From Topomyia yanbarensis (taxonomy: Eukaryota > Arthropoda > Insecta > Diptera > Culicidae), in contig NC_080671.1 of the NCBI RefSeq assembly GCF_030247195.1, positions 62,533,589 through 62,597,588 of the forward strand: 64,000 nt of DNA, written 5' to 3'. The position numbers and the translations under genes are program-made. Shown here piece after piece: positions 1-10,644 of the stretch; the stretch's first letter is position 1, and every line of letters begins with the position of its first letter. The notes beneath the pieces are model-generated. The model worked only from the letters and a program-made list of their open reading frames with translations. It had not been told where the DNA came from and did no database searches.

Positions 1-256
1 TCGGAATAAGGGTTGACGAGTACATGACGGGAAGCCATATCATTTTGAAATGTGGGATGACGACTGCCGGTTTAGATAAATTTACTATAACCTCAACAAA
101 GTAGGTATTTCTAAAATAAATGACTGACGAGTAGATGCCGGAAATCGATGCTTGAGCCATTTTCAAAATTCAAAATGTCGACTTCTGATTTAGATAAATT
201 TTCTACAACTTCAGGTATTTTAGGAATGGAATAATCATGAAATAGATAGATGCAGT
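1..256. repeat. Degenerate ~111-bp tandem repeat, two units
   Basis: Two diverged head-to-tail units are visible, keyed by GACGAGTA.ATG.CGG at about 15 and 126 (spacing 111). Each continues through a TTTTGAAA block and a CTTCCGGTTTAGA-like block to a GGTATTTT.GGAATGG block. The same unit recurs at 8041-8360 and 8530-9010. It has no coding potential; it is a dispersed minisatellite-like mosquito repeat. Left boundary lies outside the window. Confidence 0.7.
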
Positions 257-330
257 ACAGTAAGAACCCGATTTTATCAGCCCCTGAAATTACTCCACAG
301 CCGCGAAAAACAATCTCCACACAGAAAAGT
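257..330 (+). mobile_element. Left end of a TA-type (pogo/Tc1-like) MITE
   Basis: A TA is followed by CAGTAAGAACCCGATTTTAT, nearly the same terminal repeat as the complete element at 39135-39551. The matching right end in this orientation is not seen nearby; the next one is at about 8479-8501. It is therefore either a truncated copy or one end of a much larger unit. TA target duplication is typical of Tc1/mariner/pogo elements; assignment rests on the TIR and TA only. Confidence 0.5.
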
Positions 331-677
331 AAATTACGTGCGCAGAAAACGGCGTTAACATAATTTTTTTATTATTTGTGTTCTGTAAAAAAAATGAAGA
401 CTCGTGGCTCTGACAAGCTCACGCATTCAGCAGTATCAAACAAGCGAAATAAAAAAACCTGAACTTATTATATGCTTTTGAGTATCGTAGAGGAAAGTGT
501 TGCGATATGATTCATCAAGCAAATACTCCAATCAAAATAAACTTGCTTTGTAATTGACTTTGAATAAAAATATTGGCTTCTGATTTTTTTTAACATTCAT
601 TAATTTAAGCTGTTATGTCTGATAAATTGTATAATTGTTTTACTATACCTCGGTGAACAGTTCCAATTATATTATAA
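331..677. other. Unassigned AT-rich DNA
   Basis: No gene, repeat or site recognised. Base composition is AT-rich with short homopolymer runs. Confidence 0.4.
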
Positions 678-855
678 CGGTGGGAATAGTGTAGTTGGTA
701 AATCGATTGCCTTGTACGCAGCTCGCCTGGGTTCGATTCCCAACCTCGCATATAGATTTTTTCTCATCCGAAAAAGAGGCGAATAATGCTAAGGTTGATA
801 TCGCATCTGAATCGCACAAATAACGAAGGCGTTTAGATGGCTTCGAAAACGTGTT
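678..855 (+). mobile_element. tRNA-derived SINE (Pol III type)
   Basis: The head (678-750) is tRNA-like. It carries an A-box TAGTGTAGTTGGTA at 687-700 and a near-consensus B-box GGGTTCGATTCCC at 729-741, spaced as in tRNA-derived promoters. A tRNA-unrelated body follows, with CATCCGAAAAAGAGGCGAAT and CTAAGGTTGATATCGC. The layout resembles tRNA-related SINEs of mosquitoes such as the Feilai type (family knowledge, not a search). It is not a functional tRNA: the acceptor and anticodon arms do not pair convincingly. The 3' boundary is uncertain because no clean tail or target duplication was identified. RNA polymerase III would transcribe it on the plus strand if active. Confidence 0.65.
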
Positions 856-2804
856 ATTCAAATTGGAATGAAAGGATTCCGAGAGCTCCAATATTGAGAG
901 CATGGAAAATATTAAAGAGGCGTTCTTGAGTATATTTCGAACGATTGATTTATTTTTATTTTTTCTTCTGAATTCTATTCATTTTCAGATTTTATTCCGC
1001 AACCGTTATATTATAAAAAAAATGAGAGGCGATGACCCGCTATGTGTTAAATTATCGAAACGTGTCGTTGCTTTCTAAGAGATAACAAGTAACTTAAAGA
1101 TTGGTAGCAGCTACAACTTGCAGCCAGTCGTAATATTTTTTACACTCTCTCGTTGCTCTCTCTATTCCCTTTTGTCGCAGCGTGTGTACGCATTCATGAA
1201 ATTGAAAGTAAACATCTCGTAACATAGTGAAACATCGACTTTTCTAGCGTCTTCACAAAACACAACAGTCGCCGAGATTCGTATTTTCAATGTAATATTG
1301 TAATTTTCTGAAGAAAAAAAAAACTAGGGGGATGGAGCTTTAGCCCCCTAGCCCCCCTCTGGATACTAGCTTGAACTTAATGCTAATAAACTAAATCGAT
1401 CGACCGAATCGCTGTAACAGACTGAGAACAGATATCTCTTCGTGTTTGTGTACCAAACCTATTTACGAGCTTCAACGCTCAAATTTAATCACGGTGATAA
1501 ACTCACTTCAGGACCTACCGAAAGCATCGTCATCTATTGCACGGAGTTTCCACTCGTGTTTATTGCATTTTTCCATAAAGGCTTTCCCGTAGTGAAAAAT
1601 CTATTGCAATTCCCAGAAGTAGCTAGAGGACAAAATTGAGCAAGAAGCATGTCAGCAAAAGGGTAGGCAAAACACCCAACGTTGGAAACAGACCGCAACC
1701 TTGCTGTGAACAGAATGGAGCTTCACAAATTTTTCATGTGGGGCCGTAGTGAAACGCGGGGAAAATTCCAAGTTCAGGATATATAATATACATTTTTGAG
1801 ACAGCCTCTCTTTTCTTCTTTTACACTTGATAAAGCAAACGTCGGCTTACCCAATGCGCAATTATGCCAATGGGGTATCTCTTATTACATTTTATTTGAT
1901 TTGGAATTTTGCCGCTAACTGGAGCGGTGCTTTGGGAGGAGCACATAATATGTAACGAAAGCGCTACCGGCTGGGATAAAAGAGAATCGCTTTCACTCCA
2001 CGATGTATACATTATTCATTAAACTGAATTTTATGTACTTTCGTCCATGGTCATGACTCCCTTTGCGGCCAACACTCCAGGTCATTGTTCGGGTGAAAGA
2101 TGATCAGTGGGCGGCGACGCTTCCAACATAATTCCCTGTGTGGTCTAATGCTACGGGCTAAGCCATCGTACATCCAATCTATCATATTACCCATTTCTTT
2201 ACTCCCCTCGATGAAATACTCCACTGATGATCGACCTAAACTTTCCCTTTCCGTTTCCTCCGTGAGTACATAATAATACCACTGCTGGACACGTTCGCCC
2301 TTGAGCGACCGGGAAAATGTGATAAAAACATTGATTTATGGGGCGCAGTTTAGATACTTTTATTGTGGATCGACGCGAGAACGAAAGCAAAATTGTGGGA
2401 AAATAAGCACTTTTCATTTGATGTGCGCCATAAATACTGTAATACAGACATGGAGCTGAAAATGCCCGGTCGATGCATTTCGCCATTACCGCAATTAAAC
2501 TGCTTTCAAGTTACGATCGAATACGGGTCATTTTGCTAAATTCAGTCGAATGTTCAGCAATTTTATGATACAGATTTACGCGTATTGCAAAATCCTGCGC
2601 TGATAATTTCTTAATTGTTTTCGAGGGTATCATCAACAATTTTTTTTCATGGTGCTACCTTTATATTGTGTTAATTCCCCAATCCGCCCTCTTCAATTGA
2701 AGATTTTTCCTTTGCCATTATGTACAGGAGAGCGAAAAAATCGTTATGACTCTAGCGCAAGCACATTTCTTCCATATACTAAACAATTGTTTTAAAGCCA
2801 AATA
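856..2804. other. Unassigned intergenic DNA
   Basis: Only short ORFs (under 100 codons) with no recognisable product. GC is somewhat higher around 1820-2480 but no domain, splice-bounded exon or repeat was identified. Confidence 0.4.
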
Positions 2805-4220
2805 TTGGGGAGGGCCCTGAGGGAGACCCATGTAGTTAATTTGTGATGTCGATGAATCGCCATGCGGGATTTTTTAGACAACACGTTTTGTAAAAAGTTG
2901 TTTATAATTCATGAAAGACCATGCTGGCACAGCTTCTCAGAAAGAATGTTGATAGAAACTAAACTAAAAGCCACCTTAATATCTAAGAAAACTGGTGCCA
3001 TCTGTTCATTGCTAGCATCAGCCATTTGAATTTCTGTTGAAAGCAACGTAAAACAATCATTCGTTCCTTTGCCCTTGCAGAAACCAAATTGTGTATCTGA
3101 CTGAAAGCCGTTTGCTTCGACCTAATTTTTGAAGCGAAATGGAATTATTTACATGCAACTTTAGAATACAGGACAGCAACGCAATCGGTCGATACGAATT
3201 GTGGTCGGAGGCTGGTTTTCTTGTTTTTTGGTTGGCGATAACCTGCTACCCACAAATAAATTCAATAAGCGTCTCTTGGCAGAGTGTGTCAAATTCTTCA
3301 ACAAATTGAATTTGGTTCTGTCTGGCCCTGCGGTGTTGCATGACAAGAGAGCAAGTGAGAACTCCATCATCGAAAAAGGTGCTTCATTCGCGATATCGCG
3401 AGGGGGCACAGGGGCGGAATTCGGACAAATCTTCTTGGCGGGACCGAAATCCACCACTCTCGCTAGTATTGTTTCGGTTTCGCATACGTCGAGCCGGGCC
3501 CCAAAGAGTGGTCATCGATGTTTCTCTCGTTAATTCATCAACGAATCAGCGCCAGTAACTACGTTTCTTGGCTTTCATCAAACTCTTCATTCGCTTTTCT
3601 AACGTCGCTTACTGTCGACAGCTAGCGGGTAGCCCGTCTTCCCTGAAGGTCCTACACGCGGCGGCCTTCTCCAGGTACACGTCTGAGCACTCTTTGTCCT
3701 ATCATGGGTTGAGATTTAGCTCGTGAGGGGTTATACGAAACATTGATTGTGTTCGGTAGCCCTGAACGGTTAGCAATAAGCATTACTAACCGAAACGATG
3801 TCGAGCAGAGAGATATATCTAAAGCTCTCGGATGCACTGGAGGGCAGGAATCCGTGTCATTTCACTCGTGTTCAAACTGGTCACATGCAAGTTGTCACAA
3901 AACTCAAGGAGTGAGGTAGAACGACTATCAGCATGAAGCAGAGCCGTAGGTGGCGGACTGAGGATATAAAGGAAATGTGGGTGGAAGCAATGTCAAGGCC
4001 TTTAACTTTAACTCTAGTTTTGCAAGGGGAATCTTCAATGCCTGGGGTCAAGGGGAGATCTATTCGATTTAAAGAAGAGCTCATTATGATCCCCTGAAGT
4101 ACTTCTTTGCAAGAGTATTTTCCATTCAAGAGAATAATATTAAAATTGAGTTGAGAGTTGAGTAAGTAAGACATTTTTTGGATACTGCAAATGCATCGCA
4201 TTTCAAATTATTTATTGTAC
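2805..4220 (-). pseudogene. Decayed I-element ORF2 (EN and partial RT)
   Basis: Antisense remnant of the same I-clade LINE as the better copy at 59-64 kb. Matches include MEFSLALLSCNTAGPDR (about 3350) against MVEFSLALLSCNNNAPGLDR, the FNLLKN..AKRRLLNLF block, the ALDISLCSTS endonuclease block (about 3810), and the nucleotide stretch around GGGAGACCCATGTAG that encodes the YMGLPQG segment (2818-2835). The copy stops at about 2805 within the RT palm, so the thumb, RNase H and 3' UTR are missing. Deletions remove much of the endonuclease-RT linker between 3600 and 3830, and there are multiple frameshifts and stops. It is clearly older than the 59-64 kb copy. The element family uses an apurinic-type endonuclease and target-primed reverse transcription; this copy cannot. 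Confidence 0.85.
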
Positions 4221-4545
4221 ATATCAAGGTAGTAGTTCTGTGTGCAAACCGCACATTACGCACAACCCTGGCCAGAAACCACTGAGGAAAGCTCACCTGC
4301 AGAAAAAAATACCAGCACCAAGGCTCCAATATATTTACCTGAACCACAAATAGATGCCAAATGTGTGGCTGCTCTTCAAGCTTCATACTCAACAACTAAT
4401 TCCACCAGTGACGAAGCTCCATCAAACATGGAGAATTCACACTCATGACACGCAAGGGCAAGAAGCCAGGAAGAACATCTGATCACGATGATAAACGACA
4501 ACGAGAAAGACATGGATGACCCCGAAGTTGGCAAGAAAAACAACA
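4215..4545. other. Unidentified insert inside the old I copy
   Basis: Relative to the intact copy, the ORF2 N-terminal region here is interrupted by about 330 bases that do not match the I element. The plus strand reads through 68 codons (4242-4448) rich in Ser, Thr and Pro, without a recognised domain. It may be a fragment of another retroelement ORF1, but the identity is unknown. No target duplication was found. Confidence 0.4.
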
Positions 4546-4587
4546 TTTTCCAGCCGCGAAATAAAAGTGGAAAGTGACCAAATCCGT

Positions 4588-5660
4588 GACCTCGTTCGAT
4601 AAATTTTCCATCAAAGGATGTAATCACTAAAAGGAGTGGCCATTTGCAGTAAACTGCATCAAGCATTTTTTTCACCACAAAGAGAAAGCTTTTTAAGATG
4701 AATTCAAGAGCGTCAGACATATTTAGAACTGTTGAAATGCCATGCACAATATCAAAGAAATGTATAAGGCCAGCGCTGGTTTCTTTCTCCCGCTGAGACA
4801 TGGGAACACTTGTGGTTTTTGATGTTCCAAGAAATACTGGAAACTCAGATTTCTGAGGCCAGGAGCTACTTGCATCGGTTTTGCACATGTACTTCCCCGG
4901 GCTGTTATTTTTGTAAGACATTGGCAAGACACCTTCTAGCCTTTACAACGAAGCTTAGGAGAGGAAAGGCTCCTCCTTTTACGAATGCTTCAAGGTGCAG
5001 TTGGTGCATGTTCGGAGATCATATGGGCTTCCTCATCACAGACACATGTCGGCATCCTTTGTATCATCTACAGGATTCCCACCACATTTTCCACAGCGAA
5101 CCAGTGGGCTGTGTGTCCCAATTGTTTGCAATTTGTGCAGTTCATGCCCGCGGCTCAAAAAGATGAGCAGGTAGACCAATCCGGCGAAGGTTGTTGATCT
5201 ATGTCTATGGGGTTTTTAAAACAGCCAGCGCCATGTGTCAGCAGATCCGCGCAATTTAAACTCGAATCGGAGACTATCCCGTAAATTCCAACTCGATTGG
5301 CTGGTATATATACTCTGTATTCCTTCGTAAAAGACTCGTGGCCAGCAATACCATGTGCCCATTTCCAACTATTTACCTCTACTTGAAGCTTATCAGGGCG
5401 AATTTTCGATATTTCTGTCACGGCCGAATATCGTTTCGTCAGAACTCGAGAATAAGTTCGCCATTAGATTCAAACGCTTTATGTTTGGCCCGGATAAAGA
5501 TCACGTAGGAAGGATGGTCATAATTATAGTAGAGGAGTCGATTTTTTTGTCGACATCCATCTCACCTAGAGGCGAATCATTGTCGGGAGAAGTAAGTCAT
5601 TTTTGCCCAGGTCTATCGTCCAGTGCAGTATGGTAAGTGAGACAAGAATGTGCAATGTAA
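4588..5660 (-). pseudogene. Decayed I-element ORF1 (gag-like)
   Basis: Lies directly upstream (antisense) of the decayed ORF2. The C-terminal part aligns with the ORF1 end of the 63.7-64.0 kb copy: FLGTSKTTSVP / PGTSKTPSVP, then DIVHGISTVLN, KWPLLLVITSFDG / KWPFLAAIESFDG. Further upstream, residues such as RYSAVTEISKIRPDKLQVEV and KEYRVYIPANRVGI (5155-5421) are an ORF1 RNA-binding-type region. A degenerate CCHC knuckle, CTNCKQLGHTAH (about 5130), lacks its last cysteine. A MDVDKK-like N-terminus is near 5560. The reading frame is broken at several points. A third scrap of the same ORF1 region occurs at 42195-42560. Confidence 0.75.
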
Positions 5661-6065
5661 TATAACGGTGGTACTTAACTCTTTTAGCGACATTCATTCA
5701 GCTTATAAGATGAAAAAACTGCTACTGCTCTGTTGGTCGAATCACGACTAACGTACACACATGAAGGAAGAAAAAAAATGCAAAACCTCGAAGAGGCGGA
5801 GAACGCACATGAAAGTGAATTAGCTAGCTTACACTTCACGGACCACAAAAAAAATAATCTACCCGCTCTGAGTATCACCGAACGAATGAATTTTTTTTTG
5901 GCATTTTATGTCTTTATATTTCGCTACAATCTCATAGCAAATACAGCATTACGTCACCACAAATCCACGGGGTTCGAAATATTTTTTATTACCAAGTAAA
6001 TAGTTCTGTAGCTGTTTCAACCATTTCCGCAATTTTTCTCTGATTTTTTTCAGTTTTTAGTAAAT
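5661..6065. other. Unassigned AT-rich DNA
   Basis: No gene or recognised repeat. One open frame (5733-5999, plus) is lysine-rich and low in information; it is not supported as a gene. Confidence 0.35.
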
Positions 6066-7475
6066 TTGCACGAATTTTTGCCTTTCTCAATAGAAAGGTA
6101 TTGCAATTGCTCTGAAAACCGACTTTTTAACGGAGGCCCGGAGGGCCAAGTGACATATACCATCCGATTCAGTTCGTCGAGTTCGGCAAATGTCTGTGTG
6201 TGTGTATGTATGTGTGTATGTATGTATGTGTGTGTGTATGTGTGTGTGTATGTGACCAAAAATGTCACTCATTTTTCTCAGAGATGGCTGAACCGATTTT
6301 GACAAACTTAGTCTCAAATGAAAGGTGCAACGTTCCCATAGGCTGCTATTGAATTTCTAATGGATCCGACTTCCGGTTCCGGAATTACAGGGTGATAAGT
6401 ACGAACACGCAGAAAATGTCGATTTTAATAAATTCTGCAATGAATGTATAAAGGTGAAAAATTTTCCAAAATATGACCACAACTGCTTCGATTTGTAGTA
6501 TTAGGTCACTAACATCCATTCAAAGTCTATTTGGCCACATTGGCCACCATCCTCGGTTCCGGAAGCCCCGGCGGAAGTATCTAAATTCAGAATAACAGTC
6601 ACATCGGTTTCTCGGAGATGGCTAGACCGATTCGACTAAACTTGGCCTCAAATGAAAGGTATTGCGTCCCCGTAAATGGATATTTAATTTCATCCCGATC
6701 CGACTTCCGGTTCCGGAGTTACAGGTTGTGGCGTGCGATCACATAGCAAATTGTGATTCAAACCGATACTCCGATGAAAGCAAAAAAGGTAAAAATTTCG
6801 CTATAATATCTCTCAAACAACTTAAATTTGCTGTTCTAGGTCACCGACGGCCAACCAAATTTTCGTTGACTACATTGACCACCATTGACGGTTCCGGAAG
6901 TACCCGGGAAAAGCAGCCATCTTTCAAAATTTACGAACTCGCATCAGTTTCCCGGAAATGGTTAGGCCGATTTTCACAAACTTGGTCACAAATGATAGCT
7001 ATAATATCCCCACAGATGTTTATAAAATTTCGTACGGATCGCTTATATGGGTCCGGAAATATAGACTAAATCGTCCGGTCACATATGAAATTCCCATATA
7101 AGCCGGAACTCAAATTTTTTCTCAAAGGGGGGACCCCATGAAATTTCAGAAATCGAATTCGTATTTTTGATGCCAAACATCTTTAAAATGCATGAAACGT
7201 CGAGATTTTATGTTATCTCGAAAAATTTTTTTTATAAAAATCGACTTTTTGGGACTTTGCCGATTTTGCACCTTTTTTCAGTTCAATATTACCGTGGCTG
7301 TTTTTTCTCTTTCAAAATTTTAGAACTCGAATAATGATTTATTTTCCTGTATATAGTTGTCATGTGATGTATAATAATAAAATGTAATACATGAATTTAA
7401 AAGCTTTTAATGAATATAAACAACGCACACATTCTCGTGATTCATGATTGAGAAAGGCACAATTGCACCGCTAGG
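6066..7475 (+). mobile_element. 1.4-kb non-autonomous TIR element with internal repeats
   Basis: Bounded by a perfect 13-bp inverted repeat, TGCCTTTCTCAAT (6079-6091) and ATTGAGAAAGGCA (7447-7459). It extends imperfectly outward (TGCACGAATTTTTGCC against TGCAATTGTGCC). Just inside the left end is a small hairpin, CCTTTCT-CAAT-AGAAAGG. Then come a GGCCCGGAGGGCC palindrome (6136-6148), a (TG)n/(TATG)n microsatellite (about 6190-6252), and three diverged tandem units of about 335-340 bp starting TTTCTC.GAGATGGCT at 6273, 6608 and 6948. Each unit repeats CTCAAATGAAAGG and GACTTCCGGTTCCGGA. No transposase ORF is present. The right half (7141-7260) recurs at 42050-42180, and the left-end module has a relative at 21411-21640. 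Superfamily unknown; no clear target duplication. Confidence 0.7.
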
Positions 7476-7854
7476 TGGATTAAAATAGGTTTTTGAGTTA
7501 TTCCGTTGATTGCTACCAAACATGAAATAGCATGCCACGTTAGGAAAGTAAGCACGATAGAGAAATTAAGCTTACATGCGTATAACAAAGAAATTTACAT
7601 ACTAGACGATTTTCGCTGTGAGGTAGTGTTTCTATCCTATTACAGAAAAATTCATTTACGAACTCTTATTTTACGCCATATTTCATTTACGTAACTTTTT
7701 TATGAACTAAATTTGAAATAACGAACTCTTTGTAAGAACCTAGTTCTTAAAAAAGTTTGAGTACGAAGAGTACCGTGTGAATTTGCACATTATTTAAAAT
7801 TTTCTCATTCTTCTAATAAACTTGATTGTAAGATTTCGACTGAATTATATTTTT
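7476..7854. other. Unassigned DNA
   Basis: AT-rich; no feature recognised. Confidence 0.35.
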
Positions 7855-8040
7855 AAGCTGGAATTATTTCAACTAAGCATAATAGAAACAACTTAAGTTG
7901 TGATTATTCCGACGTTTCGATGCAGGATTCGCATCATATCTCCTGAAGATGATGCGATCCTGCATAGAAACGTCGGAATAATCACAACTTAAGTTTTTTC
8001 AAATTACGCATTACTGCTTGGCCGAAATAATTCCATCTTA
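7855..8040. repeat. Foldback (long hairpin) element
   Basis: The inner arms AACTTAAGTTGTGATTATTC (from 7890) and its complement ending AACTTAAGTT at 7995 pair over about 45 bases with only one or two bulges. They run through the GACGTTTC and GATGCAGGAT blocks and close on an ATCTCCTGAAG-type loop. An outer pair, TGGAATTATTTC (7859-7870) and GAAATAATTCCA (8024-8035), extends the inverted repeat. It is non-coding. It could be a small foldback MITE; a hairpin RNA precursor is possible but not shown. Confidence 0.7.
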
Positions 8041-9010
8041 AACATTACTAATAAAAGTAGGGTATTTTCGGAACGGGATTGACGAGTCGATGTCGGAAAT
8101 AGATGTTTTAGGCCGTTTTGAAATCCAAGATGGCAACTTCCAGTTTAGAAAACTCTCTGTAAACTCATCAATATGGGTGTTTTTGTGATACAAGTGACGA
8201 GTAGATGACGGAAATCGGACGTTTTATCCAAGTTTGAAGTCCAAGATTTCCGGTTTAGAACACTATAAACTCAACAATATGCGTATTTTCGGAATAGTCA
8301 TTTTGAAATCCAAGATGGCAACTTCCGGCTCCGGTAGTCCTTAACCATAGCCTCATAACCCTTTTGATTATTAATCATAAATTTCCAGCCCAAAATTTTG
8401 AAAAATATGTTTGTTTATGCGCTCAAATTTTACGTAGTTCGTTTTCCAAAGCTCATCGGCGGTAGTCAAAACCTGGGACTGATAAAATCGGGTCTTTACT
8501 GTATGCCAATAATTCTCTATAAAACAAACAAAATGAAGATTTTTGGAAGAAAGTTAACGAGTAAATGGCAGAAATCGACACATCAAATTTTTTTTGATGT
8601 ATGAGATGATGACTTCCGGTTTAGTAAAATTATTGATGTGCCTCACAGTTTTAGTATTATCGGAATGGAGTGCAAAAATTAATGAGAGAAAGTGATTTTC
8701 GATGCCGTAGTAAATGGCACCATCTGGTAAAGCAAAATTTTCTATGGCCTTAACAATATGGGTATTTTTAAACTATCTGAATAGATTCCGGAATCCGCAT
8801 GTCGATATATGATACAACTTTTAATTTCTATCTACTCAACAAACCAGTTACAAAAATACCCGTATTGGAAGGGTTTTACCCATATTGCTAGAGGTTTTGT
8901 ACAATTTTATTCAACCGGAAGTCGCCATTTTGAATTTCGAAATGACGCCTCTCTTCGATTCCCCTCATCTGCATGTCACGCCCGCTCCAAAAATAGCCAA
9001 TATCCGTCAT
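8041..9010. repeat. Degenerate ~112-bp tandem/inverted repeat array
   Basis: Same unit as at 1-256. GACGAGT.GATG.CGG keys occur at 8081 and 8195 (spacing 114), with a weaker AACGAGTAAATGGCA key at 8556. The blocks AAATCCAAGATGGCAACTTC and CAATATGGGT recur. The last unit (about 8860-9010) is inverted, reading AACCGGAAGTCGCCATTTTG on the plus strand. The array is interrupted at 8360-8530 by the right terminus of a TA-type element. No coding role. Confidence 0.65.
8479..8503 (-). mobile_element. Right end of a TA-type (pogo/Tc1-like) element
   Basis: CTGATAAAATCGGGTCTTTA followed by CTG and TA is the complement of the terminal repeat at 257 and of the full MITE at 39135-39551. The body to its left does not obviously match that MITE, so it is a truncated end or the far end of a unit starting at 257. 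Confidence 0.45.
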
Positions 9011-9511
9011 GTATTCGTCAAGCCAGTTGCGAGAATATCTTGAATAACTTCATTTTGATGCACTCATTTTATCTGCTATTCTTTACAGTGGACCTTAAGT
9101 GACCTGTGACATCCGTTGAACTTTGTGCTATATATATGTCATGAACCTCAAACAGACAGAGAATAAAAATCATCAACATACTTGCTTATTACGCTTACAG
9201 ATCTTAAGTACTCTATTTCAAAAAGTTCTTGGATGAACATAAACGTCAATTGGACGCAATACCTCATTGATCTTTGTCTTATGACTCTCCATGAGTATGT
9301 ACCGCATCCATATTCGATCGAAAGGTAACTGGTACGTCTGTAGATCTTTAGACCTTCACTCCAGGAAATTCTTGGAATATCTGGAGCATGAGCAAATATA
9401 AGCATATCTACCTACATATTACATACAGTGGGAAATGGATTGTATACACACACACACTTACCTATTACATATAGAATAGTTTTGAAGTTACATAATCATT
9501 CAATTTTGCTT
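9011..9511. other. Unassigned DNA with a short (CA)n run
   Basis: No gene recognised. A short ACACACACACAC tract lies at about 9449-9461. Confidence 0.35.
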
Positions 9512-9734
9512 TTAACCTTTGTACTTTGCACTGGGGTACAAATGTACCCCACGCCTTCTTTGAAGCCGTGTGAAGACGAGAATTCGGCATTTACCGACCT
9601 GGAACCCTAACCATAATTCAATTTATAGTTCCTAGTAAGAGTAGGGAAAAGTGGTATAGCCAGTTTGCTTATAGCCTTCAGCAGGTGAAAGCAGGTGTCA
9701 AAGTTGGCGTGGGGTACATTTGTATCACAGTGCA
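9512..9734. repeat. TTAA-type terminal repeat with internal inverted copy
   Basis: TTAA (9512-9515) is followed by CCTTTGTACTTTGCACTGGG, then the self-complementary GGGGTACAAATGTACCCC (9533-9550) and ACGCC. An inverted copy, GGCGTGGGGTACATTTGTAT, sits at 9706, and a third, also inverted, at 15949-15983. The 9512 and 15983 ends can be paired as the termini of a large TTAA-flanked (piggyBac-like) element. The 9512/9706 pair could instead be a 220-bp MITE. Confidence 0.5.
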
Positions 9735-10422
9735 CAGTTGCCGTTATCGTTTCGTGCTGTCAGTGTAAATGTGACTCGTGACAATACCAGTTTTAATACT
9801 GGTTGTTTTACTAGGTAAGTAACAATTAGTAGTATATAATCGTTTTTAATCATTTAGGCAATTAATTTAATTTAATTTTGAAGTAGAAAAAAAATCGTTC
9901 TCATTTTTGCTGATTTTTATTTTTTTATTGTTTATATTTTTTAGTTTTTCAAAAACAATGGCTTGCAAGTATAATTTACGCACAGTAACTGCTGTAATAG
10001 TAACGTTGCGTGTTGCCAATGTATTACTGGTTAGAAATATTTTTTTGACGTAGGACTACGTCTTTGTTTTCGATATGGGGTGCACTCTGCAAATTCTACA
10101 AAAATGGTATGTAACGAAAAGTGGTCCAATTTTAAACGCATATAATTCAGCCATCTCACGATAAATTTTCAAATTTTTTGCACAAATCGCCCCTAAATAC
10201 TTCTAAGAATAGATTCCAATAGATAAAAACCCAAAGATTTTTATATCATGGCATTAAAAAATTAAATAATTTACAACCTTGTCAAAATATCGCGCATTAA
10301 CACACAGAAGATAGCGCTTCCCAAGCCCTGTACGACAGATTGGTGTACCTAGCGCGCTACGCTTCTATGAATGACGTCATCATCGACTATTTAAAGAACG
10401 GACTTGGCCAGACACGCTCAGT
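9735..10422. other. Promoter-like/LTR-like DNA upstream of the hAT element
   Basis: Contains the hairpin GACGTAG-GA-CTACGTC (10047-10062). Near the right edge there is a TATTTAA box (10388-10394) about 30 bases before TCAGT (10418-10422), an arthropod TATA plus initiator layout. The hAT element inserted exactly at that TCAGT. Joined to 14252 onward, the sequence looks like a retroelement LTR or 5' end, but no second LTR was found. Confidence 0.35.
10388..10422 (+). promoter_or_regulatory. TATA + TCAGT initiator-like promoter, split by hAT
   Basis: TATTTAA at 10388-10394 and TCAGT at 10418-10422 are spaced as in insect core promoters. The 8-bp hAT target CGCTCAGT covers the initiator, so downstream sequence now lies 3.8 kb away, starting at 14244. 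Whether it ever drove a retroelement or a host transcript is not known. Confidence 0.35.
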
Positions 10423-10644
10423 CAGCGTTGCCATAGTTGCGGATTTTTCCGCAATCCTGCGGATTTTCCGCAATTTAAAATAGAGTGGCGGATTTTTCTG
10501 CAGATTTTCTGAATTTGCGGATTTTTTGCGGATTTTTCATGAATGAATCAAATGGCCTTAATTTTTGAATTTTAAATTGTATGTTTAATCACAATACGTA
10601 CATTATATTATTTTGATAAATTAAATTATGCAATAATTGGCGTA

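Noticed and set aside
4376..4927. 183-codon minus-strand open frame as a host gene
   Set aside because: Its 5' half matches the I-element ORF1 tail and the rest is read-through after a lost stop codon.
6066..6317. Cysteine-valine-rich or histidine-threonine-rich peptides
   Set aside because: They are translations of a TG/CA microsatellite inside a repeat element.
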